A stretch of 64,000 nucleotides of DNA. It comes from Urechis unicinctus. Lineage: Eukaryota; Annelida; Polychaeta; Xenopneusta; Urechidae. Location: contig CM067356.1 of the NCBI GenBank assembly GCA_034190875.2, positions 70,785,094 to 70,849,093 of the forward strand, given 5' to 3'. Under the pieces are notes generated by a model. That model had not been told where the DNA came from, did not search any database, and worked only from the letters and a program-made list of their open reading frames with translations. How positions within the stretch are numbered: the first letter of the stretch is position 1; each line of letters begins with the position of its first letter. Of the stretch, positions 12,920 to 25,835 are shown one piece after another. The translations under genes and the position numbers were made by a program.

Positions 12920-13270
12920 TTATTTTGAATCTTGGGTTTTGATTAGGTCGTGAACATTTCCAGAGAACAGTCTTCCAGCTGTGGGTGTATTTCTTAACAT
13001 CTGCACATCATCAGGTAGTATTATTGTTATCAATCGATTATATGCAGTGTCACTTTCAAAGCTAGTTGTCCGATTGGTAGCTGAAATATGTTGATAACTG
13101 TTCTTGATAAACCTTTTAATATACAGATTGTCTGAAATATGTTGATAATTGTTTTTGATAAACCTTTTAATATACAGATTGTGTGAAATTACACATTTAT
13201 AAAGCAAGAGACCGAAAAGAAACGAGCAAAAAGTAGGAGCTTGTCTGAGTCTTTTATAAACTTTTGACAA
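12920..13270 (-). CDS. possible coding segment with a membrane anchor, unrecognised
   Basis: An open minus-strand frame of about 116 codons almost exactly fills a segment absent from the other E copies. Near its start, basic residues (KVYKRLRQ) are followed by a hydrophobic stretch (about residues 12-29, TFCSFLFGLLLYKCVI). This is the layout of a type II signal anchor. Next come two exact-phase 17-residue repeats containing NLYIKRFIKN and YQHIS, then a polar tail ending in a stop. No ATG opens the frame; it would need an upstream exon. A type II anchor plus stem would fit a Golgi enzyme such as a sulfotransferase, but no catalytic motif is present, so that is only a guess. Confidence 0.25.
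   Translation of the reverse strand: MSKVYKRLRQAPTFCSFLFGLLLYKCVISHNLYIKRFIKNNYQHISDNLYIKRFIKNSYQHISATNRTTSFESDTAYNRLITIILPDDVQMLRNTPTAGRLFSGNVHDLIKTQDSK
13081..13182. repeat. two-unit tandem repeat of 51 bp
   Basis: Units 13081-13131 and 13132-13182 begin with 'ctgaaatatgttgataa' and differ at only a few positions. The period is divisible by three, so the overlapping minus-strand frame stays open through both units. Confidence 0.9.
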
Positions 13271-13890
13271 TTGAAGATAGCGTACACTTACACTTATTGC
13301 TAATTTCTAAAGGTACTGCGAGTGTCACACGTTTAGATGTGAGAGAAAGTAAGGATGTGTGATGTGTCTCTGGTGGCTGATTGTTTTTAAGTGTAATAAG
13401 ATGTTGTTCGGATGGATTTGTATTTTGCTGATTGGCAGCTCGTACCATGTAATAAAGTGTGTTTTATACATGGCTCGTATGGAGTTGTAGTTATATGCAA
13501 AATCAACAGGGAATCATTGAATAGTTCATTTCCTGCCATGTGTTGTTGATGTCTATACATGATATCCGTTAGTTCAGGCCTGTTTTGATTAACTCTAGGA
13601 CTGAGTGTTCGGATAACAACTATTGGAAGTTCTATAGTGGTGACCCGGGTATTCGGTAAGTAGTATTCAGGGGTTTACAGTTGATATCGGGACAGTTGAT
13701 GCGTTATTTACAGTGTCTTAAGTCGAAAATTATCAATGAAACATTTTCAGAAGACATAGATAGAGAAATGACGTTAAAATACTAAGCATTTGCTCTAACT
13801 TGTGGCCGATTGCGCTTAAAAGATCCTACCGAGGTTGCCTTGATTTTCCGATCAATGTGAACTTGTAAACGAGTTGACTATTTGTAAATA

Positions 13891-15880
13891 GTGTATATAT
13901 TGGATTATCTAAACTGAATGCATTTATGTTTCGAGAAATAATTGTTATCCTTGAACGGGAAAATGTCTAGGTGTCTAATGCTTTATTGGCAAATGTCTCA
14001 ATAACACTGTGTATGCATGGAACAGCCTTATGCACAGAGCACCCATGATAATCTTATTAAATGTGTGCATTAAAAGTGGACGCGGACCATACCTACATAC
14101 CTGCTAGTGCCTTGTGATGGGTTGTTTGAATAAAATCATTCGTTCCGTCTTAATGGTGTCATTTCAGCTGAACATCTTGCTTTTGTAATATTCACCACCT
14201 TACTACCGTTTACAACATTAATGTTGCACGAAAGCTTACTTTAATCTATGACGCGCATATTAGACTGGTAACCACTGTCCATGGTTCTTCTAAAGCAACG
14301 GCATCTGCTCTATACGCTTTTTATTCCGCTGGCAGTTGATCATTTTTGACCACTTTATTGTCGAGAAACTAGCATTACCTTGAGTCGCATTAGTTAATGT
14401 ATGACAAATGTAGTAACTTGAGATTTATATAAACATTTGAATCCGTCGTTCTGTGGCTTTTGCTGCGGATCGCTTGTTTGGTTTTGTTTTAGCCTGCAGA
14501 TAAGCAGGCGAAAATAAAATTAACATGCCAATGATCTTGCTCAAGGGATGTTCTCATAATATTAATTACACTTTAAACAGATTACAAGGTGCCCATACAC
14601 TAAGACGTGTATATCATGGTCCCATTTTGTTAAGACATATTTTGCTGTAAATGATGCTAAGATCAATCGTTTGAAAATTTAGAAACATGAACTCATAAAC
14701 AGATTGCTTTTGCTTTATAAAATAGTAAAGACTGTCCTTCTTTAAAAAAAAACATTCAGCATTTAGCTGATCTGGCTTGAACAGTGGCTATTACTTTGGA
14801 TGAGCTAGTGTGATACTTAGGACTGCGGGCGTTGAGCTATGATTGTGATCACAGCATCATATATTTTATTTGAGCCATAGTGAAGACAGTTGATTCAGTT
14901 ACTTGACCAATATTGCTACTGAACAGCGTATCTAGCTGCGGACCCCATGGGGATTAAATGTAAATCCAAGGACAAGGATGTTATTACCACTTGTTCACCA
15001 GAAGGTGCTTCACGTCGCATGTTAATACTTGCAGTGTACATAAATATGTAAACAATTTCGTGCAACGGAGGAAAATGTTAATCCAATCAAAATAAGGTAG
15101 CAGCAGTAAACGGGCAAATATTCTCTGTCCTTAATTCTACATGCATCGCCATCAGTTAAGCCATTTACCACCAAGACTTTGTGGCTTACATTTATAGCTA
15201 TTGTCATTGTTATTGTACGTTTTTTTCTGGATCAAATCGATGAGATGAAATATACCGACTGACTTGCGTGATGATCAACGTACGAGGAACAAAACTGAAA
15301 GGTTATTTATTAAACCAGATCCAGCTTGTTTGTAGGACAAGCAAAGATATTTGCGTGGCGCCGTGCAGCCGATGTTGTTTTGTTGTCTATGATAAAGACA
15401 ATAATTCAATGGCGCCATCTGTTGAATTTCCAAAACCATTTTTGTACAACCAAAAGTTGTATATAACAGTAAACAAGTAATGCTGCTCTTTTGCGCGTCA
15501 GTGACGTAAAATACATCCAAACAAGATAGCAGTATGGTGTAGATACTGAGTTGCTAACACTGTCGTTCATTATCAGTTCTCAGTATTCACGTGTTTTCAT
15601 TGCTGAGAGGCCCGGGCTTCATTGATGCGCTTTTCTGATCACCACAAACGTTATCATAGCACTCACACACAATTGGCTGTATTATTACTGAATGCTACTT
15701 ATGTGGCAATTCAAATAGAATCATTAGAGCTGCTAAATATGGGAGTAAATAAATCACATCAGCAAAGTTGAACAAAATATATACGTCTAGGCCAAACAAA
15801 CAAACACAGAATGGCGGTGTGTTGTGTTTGTCACCAGTAAAACAAGTACAACTGGATATACCTTGAATCAGACATCCCTA
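13891..15880. other. insert between E and F blocks, no gene recognised
   Basis: In copy 1 the E block passes directly into the F block at about 38366. Here the two are separated by about 3 kb. The stretch around 15350-15425 contains two GGCGCC sites, one within 'atggcgccatctgttg', but no coding feature I can support. Confidence 0.4.
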
Positions 15881-16340
15881 TGCTACCCACGATGTTTGGA
15901 TGTCTTTTCTCACAGGGTATTGCAGTAATTGAACATCGTTCGCCTTATGACACTCACACCATAGGAGCAAACGCTAAATTGTTCCTTAAAACCACAATGC
16001 TTCATTGATAAAGGCAGTTTCATGTGCATGACAATATTAATCCCTTGTGCATAGTACCGAAATACTGTGTCCCTTAAACTTGGTATCTTACTCACCTGCT
16101 ATGCCTTACGACGATAGTGCATATTCTTGTCACGCTGATTTTCTACATTAAACGTTGCTTCAACTGTGATTCAGACCACTATCCAAGCTGCATGTGCTGC
16201 CTCATTGACCATGATCTCAACAACTATCGCAGGGATACTTTGTCATTGTATCACCTTGCATATTACATTGACAAAGTTACTGCATTGTACGGTGGTGAAT
16301 AAAGCAACTCTATTGCGGACATAAATTCAATACAAAGTGT
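15881..16340 (+). repeat. H block, old copy
   Basis: The 'cacctgctatgccttacgacg' region and the following sequence resemble 22350-22400. The 'tgtatcaccttgcatattac' region near 16246 resembles 53750-53770. Similarity is low and gapped, with no preserved reading frame. Confidence 0.45.
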
Positions 16341-16979
16341 TGTTTATATCCCGAAACACACACTCACTGTTCACAGCGGGAATACTTATCGGGGTTAAAT
16401 GTGTATTTCATGTTTTACCATGCTACTTAACCAAATTTCTAATGGTTTTTGTACGTGTTCCTTGTTCCCCTACCCCAACTTATGTTGAGCCTAACTCCTT
16501 AGCATCAATTGTTTATGTTAGTCTAGATTGTTCAAGCATTTGCTTACTCTAGTTATGTTATAAGGTGCCGGTGTATTCCTGTTTTAAATGATCGAACGGT
16601 AATAAACCTGGCGTCAAGTTTGGATTGGTGCTCTAGTCTCTCTGTTGCACATGTTTTATTTTAATCAAAACAGTGCATGTTCTGCTTGTCTGTTCGACCC
16701 TATCCTCATTACTAGAGGCTATAAGGGATTATTAATTGGGAACATGAGAATCAGCTCGAGGCTTGATGACATTTTGCGTTGAAGCTACAAAACTTTCAAA
16801 CAGTATAGCATGACAAGTTTTGTCTCATTTTGTCTCGCCTTAATGCTACGCTTGAATGGTAGACTTGTATCAATAACTCTGTAATACTATACATAGATGC
16901 TTTCTAGCTGCCTGGTATTAGTTCCCGCTGTAAACCTCGAGCGCGAGGCGGATGGAATCAGCTTGTGGAAGTCCGAATA
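16341..16979. other. non-coding, nothing recognised
   Basis: Remaining part of the insert between E and F blocks. The plus-strand 71-codon frame at 16337-16552 is hydrophobic and Cys-rich but shows no family motif. Confidence 0.4.
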
Positions 16980-18905
16980 TATCATGAGAACTGAAGTCGC
17001 AAAATAAACGATGGGTAACGATGCATCTTGTTGCTCGTACGTATTGTGTAATTTTTCCAATCGTTCGTAGCTCAGTATTTTGATGCTGCCTGGAACGTGT
17101 TAACAGTTTGAAACACAAAATGATAAGTACTGTGTTATGCACATGTATCAATACATATGAATAACATAAATCAATAAATATGACAGCATGATCAAAGACA
17201 CGATATTGTCAAATTTCAGGCTACGAGTAAAGGGAAATATTCCGACAATATTGCTGCGAGTTATGGGATACCTTATGATGGTTCATGGGACATTGCTGTG
17301 AGGAACGTATATGTTTAACGACATTTTGTTTTCATTTGCTAGAGCACTTTGAAGATTACGTGTTACGATCGGCACTTCATCACCACATTAAAATGATGGA
17401 CCGAAATAGAGCTATGCGCAGTCCGCTTCTACATCTGTTATGCCTATGTAGGTGTTCCGAAATCAAGTCGAGACTAATCAGTTTCCGTTTACTATGGATG
17501 AGTAGTTATTATGAAGTGGAAGTTAATTGCATAAAACTCACGTGAGGTACGCCCATTTTTAGCGATATTGTATATGTTTTCATTTGCTACAGCGCCCTGA
17601 GTATTAGTTGTACTAAGTTATGCTACAATTTGCCTTTCATCAGAGAAATAACATACTGGATCATTATCGACCACTGATCAAGCCACAGTTACATCTTTTA
17701 TGTCAGTGTATGTGTTCCGAAATACAGTCGAGACTAATCTGTCTGGACAACTCGTATAAAAAACAAGGCCTGAAAAATAGAGTTTAGTTATACATATGTG
17801 GATCTTAAGCTGCCAATCTAAGCAACGGGGGAAAATCGAAACAGAAATGAAAAGCTAAGTTCGACTATTTCATAGCGTGCCATACACCACGTAGGTAACT
17901 TGCATTTGATGATAAGCAATCAATAGTACATACATTTGCTCGGATTTGCTGTTACCACCTGCGATCCATTGCCATATAGATAGTCATGTGTGCAATTCAA
18001 CTTCCATGGAGGAACAATCTACTACAATAATATGGTGCAATTATGTCATTTTCGTCAGTTTATTGAAATCGGGGTACAGTCTACAATGTCATCATAAGCT
18101 CCGGTTGTCTATTGCAATGTGCACCTATAAGAAACCCGATTCGGATAAAGAACGCATGGAGCTTCGAGCCACCACCTGTTGTTCCCGCTGTAATATTTAG
18201 TATTTGGGTGATAGTGTTCGGTTCAAACATATTAGGCAAGAAATGTGCGTTTGTGCGCAGAAAATATCCAGGATTGTACCGTAATGCCTCTACATGAGAT
18301 ATTGAAAAGGATAAGGAAGGAATTTATTGTACCTGAATGATCATTATGCGTGTAATAACGATAACGCACAGCATTTGGCCCTAGCGCAAGGCGGATATTT
18401 GTCATTAAATTGTGATACAAAAGCCGGTAATGTGTATAGCGTCTATAGGACGTCACGAAGTAAAACCCAAAAACTACACCATGTTATTTCATGCGTAATT
18501 GCTCCTATTCACCACATATGCCGTACTACGGATTGATGTTAAAAAATTCGTGCAATGATATGAAAAAGGGACGTAGTATCATTGTGTTCATATTACTTGA
18601 TCTTGTACATTGTCAAATTCCGTGAAGCGTAAATGGACCATGTCAGCGGTCTCACAATATTGTCCTCAAAATGTATGCGCACAAGATGGTTGCTGCCCCT
18701 CTCCATGCCTGCTTCCTGTATTGTTTTGGGGTTGTTTCGATATCCATTCGTAAAGCTGTGAGTTAAGCTGAGTAGCAGCGTTTGTGTTACAACGATTAAA
18801 TTAGAGCTCGTGTTCCGATTGCTTCTCGCTACATTTGTACGCACAATAACTGGGCGCATTTCTTGCCTGTCTAAATGTTCTGCGAAAATTCCCATATTTC
18901 GCACA
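16980..18905 (+). repeat. F block, old copy
   Basis: Collinear with 38366-40060. Shared landmarks are 'gacagcatgatcaaaga', the pair of about 245-bp tandem units centred on 'gcacttcatcacc' (17285-17545 and 17560-17745), 'gaaatgaaaagct', and 'aaacatattaggca' near 18225. Peptides such as LRSALHHHIKMMD look shared, but the codon differences are not biased to silent sites and related copies contain stops, so I treat this as non-coding. Confidence 0.7.
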
Positions 18906-19104
18906 ATTACATTCGATAAAAATAATCCTTTAATGATTTTGTTTTCGGGCGGCCATTCAGAATAGCAATAAATCTGGTGTTAATATGCTTAAACCATACA
19001 AATTAACACCGCAATATGCTCAAAACGTTAATATATTTTTATCATCTGGGTCAGCTAACCATATTAACCAGGTCTTTCATTAATTGCTTTTATTGTGCAA
19101 AATC
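18906..19104. other. short spacer
   Basis: AT-rich DNA between the F and G blocks; no feature seen. Confidence 0.4.
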
Positions 19105-19269
19105 GCTCTTCTAAAGTGTCTCGTCTTCTCGTGTCCTTACGTGATATGAAATCAGTAGCGGCTCATCAAGTAACAAAACCGCCTTTTTACTTGCTTATCT
19201 GCATGTGTATCTAACAAGCGATGATATGAAAACATATGTATATATATATATCTATATATATATATATAT

Positions 19270-19323
<54 letters not shown>

Positions 19324-19830
19324 TCTATATATGTAAATATATATAAATATATGTATATATATAAATGTAAATATATATATATATGTATATATATATATAT
19401 TTATCTATATATATATATATATATCTCTACATATATATATATATATATCTATATATATCTATATATATATCGCAATCGTCAACTTTTTGTGCATCTAAAT
19501 AACTTGCATATATCGTTAACACACCTCACGACATGCACATATGAAGCATAGGTACGCTCTCATGGTTACCTGGTTATATTTACAGACGGTTACTCAGCAA
19601 GATTTAGTTCACATATTGATGGTACAGACATATACAAGAACATACGACGATAATAACAACTTATTCACTATTGGCAGTTGCCAATTATAATTCTTCCATG
19701 CGTGATAGTATGCTGCCTACTTACCAAGATTGGAAATTTCGTACCAGCCCTACCTCAATTAAGTGATTGCATTCTGCAAGAGGTTTTTCCCCGTTTTTAT
19801 GCCGACAGCATGTACCGCGCACTCAGTGCT
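19105..19830 (+). repeat. G block, old copy, split by a microsatellite
   Basis: The parts 19105-19230 and 19480-19830 follow 51630-52110 in order. The landmarks are 'agtgtctcgt', 'gctcatcaa', 'tttttacttg' and 'gacagcatgtaccgc'. The copy near 51.7 kb lacks the TA tract, so the microsatellite grew or inserted here. Confidence 0.6.
19232..19471. repeat. (TA)n microsatellite
   Basis: TA tract with TCTA/GATA interruptions inside the G block. Confidence 0.95.
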
Positions 19831-21730
19831 TGTATGTATGAGTTTTAGAACTTCACACAAATGTTTCTCTTTTGAGTCTTTGCATCGAATCTTCTTAAAA
19901 AGGGATATGACACCGGCCAAAGGTAAAAAAATGCACTGTGTACAAAAATTCGTGATACAGAGCGGTAAAAAGGTGGATATAGCTATTCTGTAACCGAATA
20001 TAACAGTGCAGAGCATTTTAGATTGTTCATAATTAAACGTTGCGGTAAACGTACTTTTAAAAGGTTCATGTTATGGTCAAACAGTTATCTCTGCATTTAC
20101 CCGATAATCGAATATACATTCGAGATGGCTAAGCCTATCTGCAATAAATGAATAAATAAACACCATTTTGAGATGGTCATTTAGGTATTGTTTTGCACAA
20201 CATATTTATTCAATGTAGTTAATGAAGACAACGAAAGACGAATCTTTCATATTTTATTATACACGATTGCTTAACGGACTCGTTGTAAATATTCCATTCG
20301 AATCCGAACTACGGATATTTTGCAAGAGCTATAATAGCTAATGCAGTGTATTGGGGCAATGTGGGGAGTAGATAATAGCGCATGCACAAAAACTCAAAGG
20401 GTAGGTAATGTTGAAACAACTCGATCGGTCATGAACGGTTTCTCAACAATTGTTATTTGCTTACTTAAATATCACCCATCTCATATGTGGCATTCAATCA
20501 ATGTTTTCATCACGTGGTATCATGTATCCATACATAGAGCTTTTTGTTACTAAAGTGAGAAATGTCATGTGTGTATTGTTCCCTTTCAGCCCTTGATTCA
20601 TCCGTAGGGAGAAATAAATATATTATGCTAGTGTGTAGCCGCAATTGCTTTAAATTAAACATTCGGCAGAAATTGTTGAATAGTCTGTTGTCCAATTCCC
20701 CAATCGGAGTCACATCCTACGCGGAGAAACAACACGCATTAAATTTTGCTACCTAGCTTGCATTCATGAAAAGCAGCAAAGTTTCCTGTATACATTGCAC
20801 TGTCAAATAACTGGAACAGCTCAGATATGAAAGTCAGTAAAGTAAATGGCGTCACATCAGTTCAATGATAATATAGACATGCAGAAGTTAAAGGACTTTT
20901 CCGGTTGCAAGCAATCATTTATAAGGTTGCTCACATGTTTGATGCCTTAAAAGCTTTAAAAGAATTATAATCAAATCATTAATTAGCAATTTCACCCTCG
21001 TACACATCGAGCGCAATACTATCTGCCTATCATTCATCCCCACACATTCCATCTTATAAATCACCCTTCGAGTTCGTTGATAGGTATATCACATCGCATT
21101 ATAAACTATTAATTCTTGTCTAATGGAGACTATTGGACTCAATTGCCTACCGTAAGAGTTCATGAAAACAAAATTCGCAAAAAGGATTCCTTTGGAATCG
21201 AACTGGTGGAAGGCTATTTTTTTGGTTATCACTTGCAGTTGCATCTTTAAAATAGATCGCAGTATTACACTAAACATCGGGTGCACATTAATTACAATCT
21301 GAAAGTGAAAATAAAACATGCACTGATTTGTCAGCCAAACATGTGTATAATGAAGTTTGCAATCAATTACAGCCCATCAGTCGATATAAAAAGCTGTATA
21401 ACCTTAAATGTTCCGTATAAATGGACATGTTCCACGCTGTCGTCAGCGCAGCTAATGGGTAGCACTTCCGAATTATATCATCGCTGAGCATCGATGAAAA
21501 ACGGTACAAACAGAGGTGCACTGATGCGTCGCTTAGTTTTACGTTTTAGTGACAGTAATAGGTAGCATCAACATGCTTGCAGTTATCTGCTGCTTGTAGA
21601 TAGCTATCAATAAACCTATTTGGACAGCACTTGTGTCAAAGAGAGGAAAACAAGGAAAACAAATGAAATATGTTTGCATGCATGAAAAGTGCAAGCGATT
21701 ACTCCCGACGCATCAGTTGCCTTCCGCTGG
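19831..21730. other. non-coding, nothing recognised
   Basis: About 1.9 kb with short frames on both strands, no shared block and no motif. Confidence 0.45.
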
Positions 21731-22080
21731 TAGTTGTCTCATTATTACCGCAATTGCAGTAACAGAATAAGTATGGAAAACGGTCCATTACTTTACCAGA
21801 CGGAAATAATGACTATGTGGATTTCCTTTCCAGCAAAAAGCAGAGGTATGGGAGACTTTGTGCAGTCGGACGGAGACGGCAGAAGTTGTAGTAAAAGAGG
21901 TAGCTGTATATGTAGTAACCTAGACAGATGTGGCAGTGGAAGTAATAACAGCATTGGTAGGGCAACCAGTAGCAGCACTAGCGGCGGCAGCAGCATTGGT
22001 TGCTGTTGTTATAATAGTAGAAGTAGAAGTAATATTCTTAGATGCTGTAGAACAAACTGATTTGATAGAAGTGGCAGCTG
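21731..22080 (+). repeat. degenerate GTA/GCA/GTT triplet tract
   Basis: From about 21880 to 22075 the sequence is mostly GTN and GCN triplets. One plus frame is rich in Ser, Gly and Cys, another in Val and Ala. A similar tract occurs at 53150-53360, again just before an H block. The open frames here are low-complexity by-products. Confidence 0.65.
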
Positions 22081-22189
22081 CGTTAGCAACATAATTGAAA
22101 GTTGAAGAAGAGTTAGCTATGGTATTTTATTACAAAAGCTCCTCCTGAAAGCCAATGCAGCGTATACTATGATACCGAATGTATTATCC

Positions 22190-22600
22190 TGGTGCTTTTT
22201 GTACTGTGGTCTGCAGTACAAATCCTGTATGATCACACTTGTCTTTCCATTTGGAAGTATTTACCACACTTGAGTTGTTAATGCTAATGTCTTTATATGC
22301 GCAAACCTTATATTCAACATCATTGAGCATGTGATAACAACGTTTTCGCATTCACCTGCTATCCTTTACGACGTACTATGTATTGGCATTGTGTGCGCAG
22401 CTGTGTCGTTAAATGTCTCCATGAACAAAGCATTTACTGCCATTCTTACCGCCAACAAATTGCATAAGTCCTATGGACGCATTGAACACGCTATACACTT
22501 TCCCTGCAGATTTGTACGCAACAAAGAGTATACTCTTGTCTTTGAATTGCTTTGTTTAATTTAAAAGTGAAATAAATTCAACATCAGTGCAACTTGCCAT
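22190..22600 (+). repeat. H block, second old copy
   Basis: Follows 53400-53800 in order. The shared landmarks are 'catgtgataa', 'cagctgtgtcgtt' against 'cagctgtgtcatt', 'gtctccat', 'accgccaa' and 'aacaaagagt'. The frame at 22331-22564 is open but its equivalents are not. Confidence 0.55.
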
Positions 22601-23639
22601 TTTAGTCATGAACAAATTGAATGTCGCCAGAAAGTGTCATCATTTTGAGGCAATGAATGGATGCATTTCAACGCCAGCCATTTACGCACGGCAAGTTATC
22701 GAAGTGTAACTAATGCAGGAGTAACGCATCAAATTTGCTATGCATTATTTTGCAATAATAGCCAAGGTACTTTTGAGTAGTTATTGCAGTATCCATTGAT
22801 TGCAGGTGTTTTGTGAGGCATGGGATTGTTACATGTTTGTTGTTGTTGATCCGGGTGCTTTTACGAAAAACGACGGAAAGGCATTCAGAAATACCATTCA
22901 TTGCCTCGTTTCATTGAAGCCGCTTGAAACACACAATGCGGATAAAAAATCCAAATTGCAAATCAATGGCCACCTACTGCAGAGCAGATGCCGTTGAGGA
23001 TCTCTAGTCAAAGGAAGGCTACGAATACTGAAAGAGGAATGCTAGTTACGAATTGATTAGTTGCCATTCCCAAAATAAAGCAATTATCAATGGGCTACAC
23101 ATGAGTTGGCTATGGCAGCAAGACGGCTTATTACTTCCTTCCTGATGCTGCCATTATTCTACAGGATGCTGTATTTCTTCATGGGGTAGGTTTTAAGTTT
23201 TATGACATAAAAGGATGGAGTACAATTAAAGCCTTTTCTCATGCTATTACGTTAAGTGAGGCGTAAGTATATCGTGTTCAACATATATGCACCGTACAAT
23301 TTTATCATTGTTGCGCACAGTGTAAATAGCCTCACGCTTATACTTGGAACTTACACGCCCTCGAAGAGCAGGGTGTTAATTGAGTATGCTGATCTAGCTG
23401 TACATCGAATTCAAACCAAATGATTCACCGTGTATATCAAGTTTCGTCACTGAAATAACAGTAGGGAAAGGGGGGGGGCTGATGCTGTTTTCATTTTGTG
23501 CCTCATGTTTAACGAGAAGCCGATAGATTTTTTTAAATTCATAATTAAATCGTTTAATAGCAACCAGCATTAAGGACCTGTGGCGATGAGAGAACGATTA
23601 AAACGTCACCACAACCGTGGTAAACTATTCATGAAGGTC
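22601..23639. other. non-coding, nothing recognised
   Basis: No recognised block. It includes a nine-base G run near 23468 and small frames without motifs. Confidence 0.45.
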
Positions 23640-23786
23640 GATAAAACGTCTATTATCATTCGGTTGGTCGTTTTTCATAGACGTTGTGTTGGAAGTAGAA
23701 AAGGTTTTGTCTGATGTGTATATTCTAATGCTGAATCATCTGCATCAATATCAATTCAAATTGCAGGCAAACTAAAGATTAGTTAT
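23640..23786 (+). repeat. B block, old copy, left part (interrupted)
   Basis: 'catcaatatcaatt' and 'aagattagttat' match 32018-32055 in copy 1. The match stops at 23786, where the transposon starts, and resumes at 26642. Confidence 0.7.
23782..23786. repeat. target-site duplication, left (GTTAT)
   Basis: GTTAT directly before the left transposon end. The same five bases follow the right end at 26642-26646. The empty site in copy 1 near 32052 has it once ('gattagttatgtggatc'). Confidence 0.8.
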
Positions 23787-23876
23787 CAGGTCAAAGACGA
23801 CCGCAGAAGGAAGTACGTACCTCGATCAAGGTACGTACCTTGTTCCTAGTACGGCGTACTTGGTTTGAAGTATGCA
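23787..23876 (+). repeat. left terminal inverted repeat
   Basis: About 90 bp starting CAGGTCAAAGACGACCGCAG. It pairs with 26550-26641 with scattered mismatches and one small gap near position 12. The inner part contains repeated GGTACGTACC-like half sites. Confidence 0.85.
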
Positions 23877-25323
23877 TACATAAACATTAATTTTCTCAAC
23901 TGTTTTTCAAATTGTGACATTATTTACTGAGATTTGGTTGGGTTAAATCGTGGAAACCCTCTTAGTAGTCACAGCCTCGATTTGGGACCATATTTAGCGT
24001 TGCCCATGTACGAGAAGGCTTTTCTACGCGTTTTCAAACTTTAGTTCGGCGGCCATCGCGTGTCTTTTCCGACGATTGATGAGGCAAAAATCCATTTTGA
24101 ATCAGTCTGGCAAAGTAAAGAACTTACTTTTTGCGGAGCATAGTTTGTCTAGATTATATGAAATACAGTTTAGTGAAAATTGTATGGCATATTTGTGACT
24201 TATGGATGATAACATCACACCCCATGTCAATCCATTTGCACACCTGATATTTTTGTACTACAATCGAAGTACGCCGCACCATGGTGGTTTCAAACTCCGC
24301 TTGTTGTCTACCCGGGTCTGATTGAGAGTGTTCATATACGCATTCAGTTGTGTTCAAAAATGAATGGTCTTCTCAAATAGAATAACAAAGCAGCCAGGTG
24401 TTTGATATTGAACAGGATGCCCCCAAAAACACCACAACAGTAAGTTTTCATACTTTTGTTGACCTGTTCTGTTTGTGTTTTTGAAAACTTTTGTTTTAAT
24501 TGGATGTTAGGATGATGGTGTTTATTCTACATGCTGCTAATAATTGAGTTTCTATCAGCCAAATCATATGCCTTTAATCATATGCAAAATATCATGCAGA
24601 TCCATATTTTGATAAGAAGTAGAGTAACAGCAATGTTTGAGTTAATTTTATTTTAGAAATAATTCTCAAGTAGCAAATTGTGTCCAAAATCGCATACATA
24701 CAATATTCGTTATTACATAATAGGATACCGAGTAATCCCGAGTGCAGGTACACTACCAATCAATTACCAGTATCACAATGAGGCAGATAATGATAACAAC
24801 TATAGAAATGTTATGACTGTTTGACAGCTAAAGGTATATGTATGATGTTGATGCAATAAGTGAGATACAAAACTATGATATGTCTAGGACAGGCTACACA
24901 ACGCATGATAAAGCTACTTAAATAGGTCATGACACAGATAGGATTAATTGATATACCTATGCATGTACAGACATACATATTACAACAGTGAGTGTTGAAT
25001 GACAAAACTAGAGGAAAGCATGTACAAAAGGTGGGATGGCATTGAAAACGGAAGGGGGGGGGAATGGGAGTGCAAATTGATGTGATCTCGTTGAAATCTA
25101 ATTGAAAAAGACAAAGAAGTGCTGGTTACCTGACCATATCCGCGCGGGATTTAATTGGGGCAGCCTCTTCCCTTCTAAAGAGAAAAGATAAGGACTTATG
25201 TGATAACGTTTACAAATTCGACAAATTCAACCTATGTTTTCATGAAAATGGAATCCAGAATAAAATATTCTCTCTAACTCTGTTGTTTGGAACGGAATAT
25301 ATTGGACAAAATTACTTAAACTT

Positions 25324-25835
25324 TCAGAGATCCCAAGTGGAAACACCACACAGGTTAAATACATATTGCATACATATCTGATGAATGCCCCGAGAGCGGA
25401 AACGAGAGGAAGAGGATAATATGCACAAAGTCTTATGAACTTGTTCAGCGATGTGAGGGCAATATTCTGGTTGAGTATATAGACGAGAACAGGCAAGACC
25501 TGGTACACCCCTCACAGGAATAGCTTCTTCATTGAGAGAGCTGTAACCAACTTTCAGCGGCTTGGAAGGCGGCTCCATGGACTTATCACTAACGGCTGAA
25601 GGAATGTTCAAGTCTGGATAGATTTCATCCACTTCATCAATGCATGATTGACAGAACTTAGGAGCAGTTTTTGTGTAATGGACAGATTCTGTTTTTCTTT
25701 AACACCACTTGGAAATTTTAATTTCAGGTTGGAAATTTTAATTTCAGGTTTCCAGTTTCCAAACATCCTCATTGTGATTGAAGGCTTTCAGAAGAACACC
25801 GTCTTAAATATGGCTTGGCCCATAGCTGTTCCATT
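25324..25835 (-). pseudogene. possible transposon exon B, frame interrupted
   Basis: Begins after a strong minus-strand acceptor, GGTTTTTTTCAG, whose AG is at 25836-25837. No single frame stays open across the piece. One frame, from about 25700 to 25324, reads KFCQSCIDEVDEIYPDLNIP and runs to the stop at 25324. Acidic residues and two Cys are visible, but I cannot place it in a transposase family. A direct 22-bp duplication ('ttggaaattttaatttcagg' type) at about 25709-25752 lies inside and disturbs the frame. Confidence 0.3.

Larger units (their letters stand above)
12430..13890 (+). repeat. E block, old copy
   Basis: Collinear with 37370-38365 (copy 1) and its twin in copy 2. The shared landmarks are the run of 'atcacacactca...gcttatat', 'aacgggttgtcatgg', 'gagtagtcatta', 'gaattgggtg' and 'gagttgactatttgtaaat'. 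It differs from those by many substitutions and by an extra internal segment of about 330 bp (12925-13262). It keeps about 23 bp that copy 1 has lost near 37909, so it works as an outgroup. Confidence 0.7.

Noticed and set aside
17285-17545. Peptides like ALHHRIKML shared by F blocks
   Set aside because: Differences between copies alter amino acids freely and the 51-kb copy has stops; read as non-coding repeat.
21734-22060. Ser/Gly/Cys-rich 108-codon frame
   Set aside because: Derived from a degenerate triplet tract that is equally open in other frames; the related tract at 53150 encodes something unrelated.
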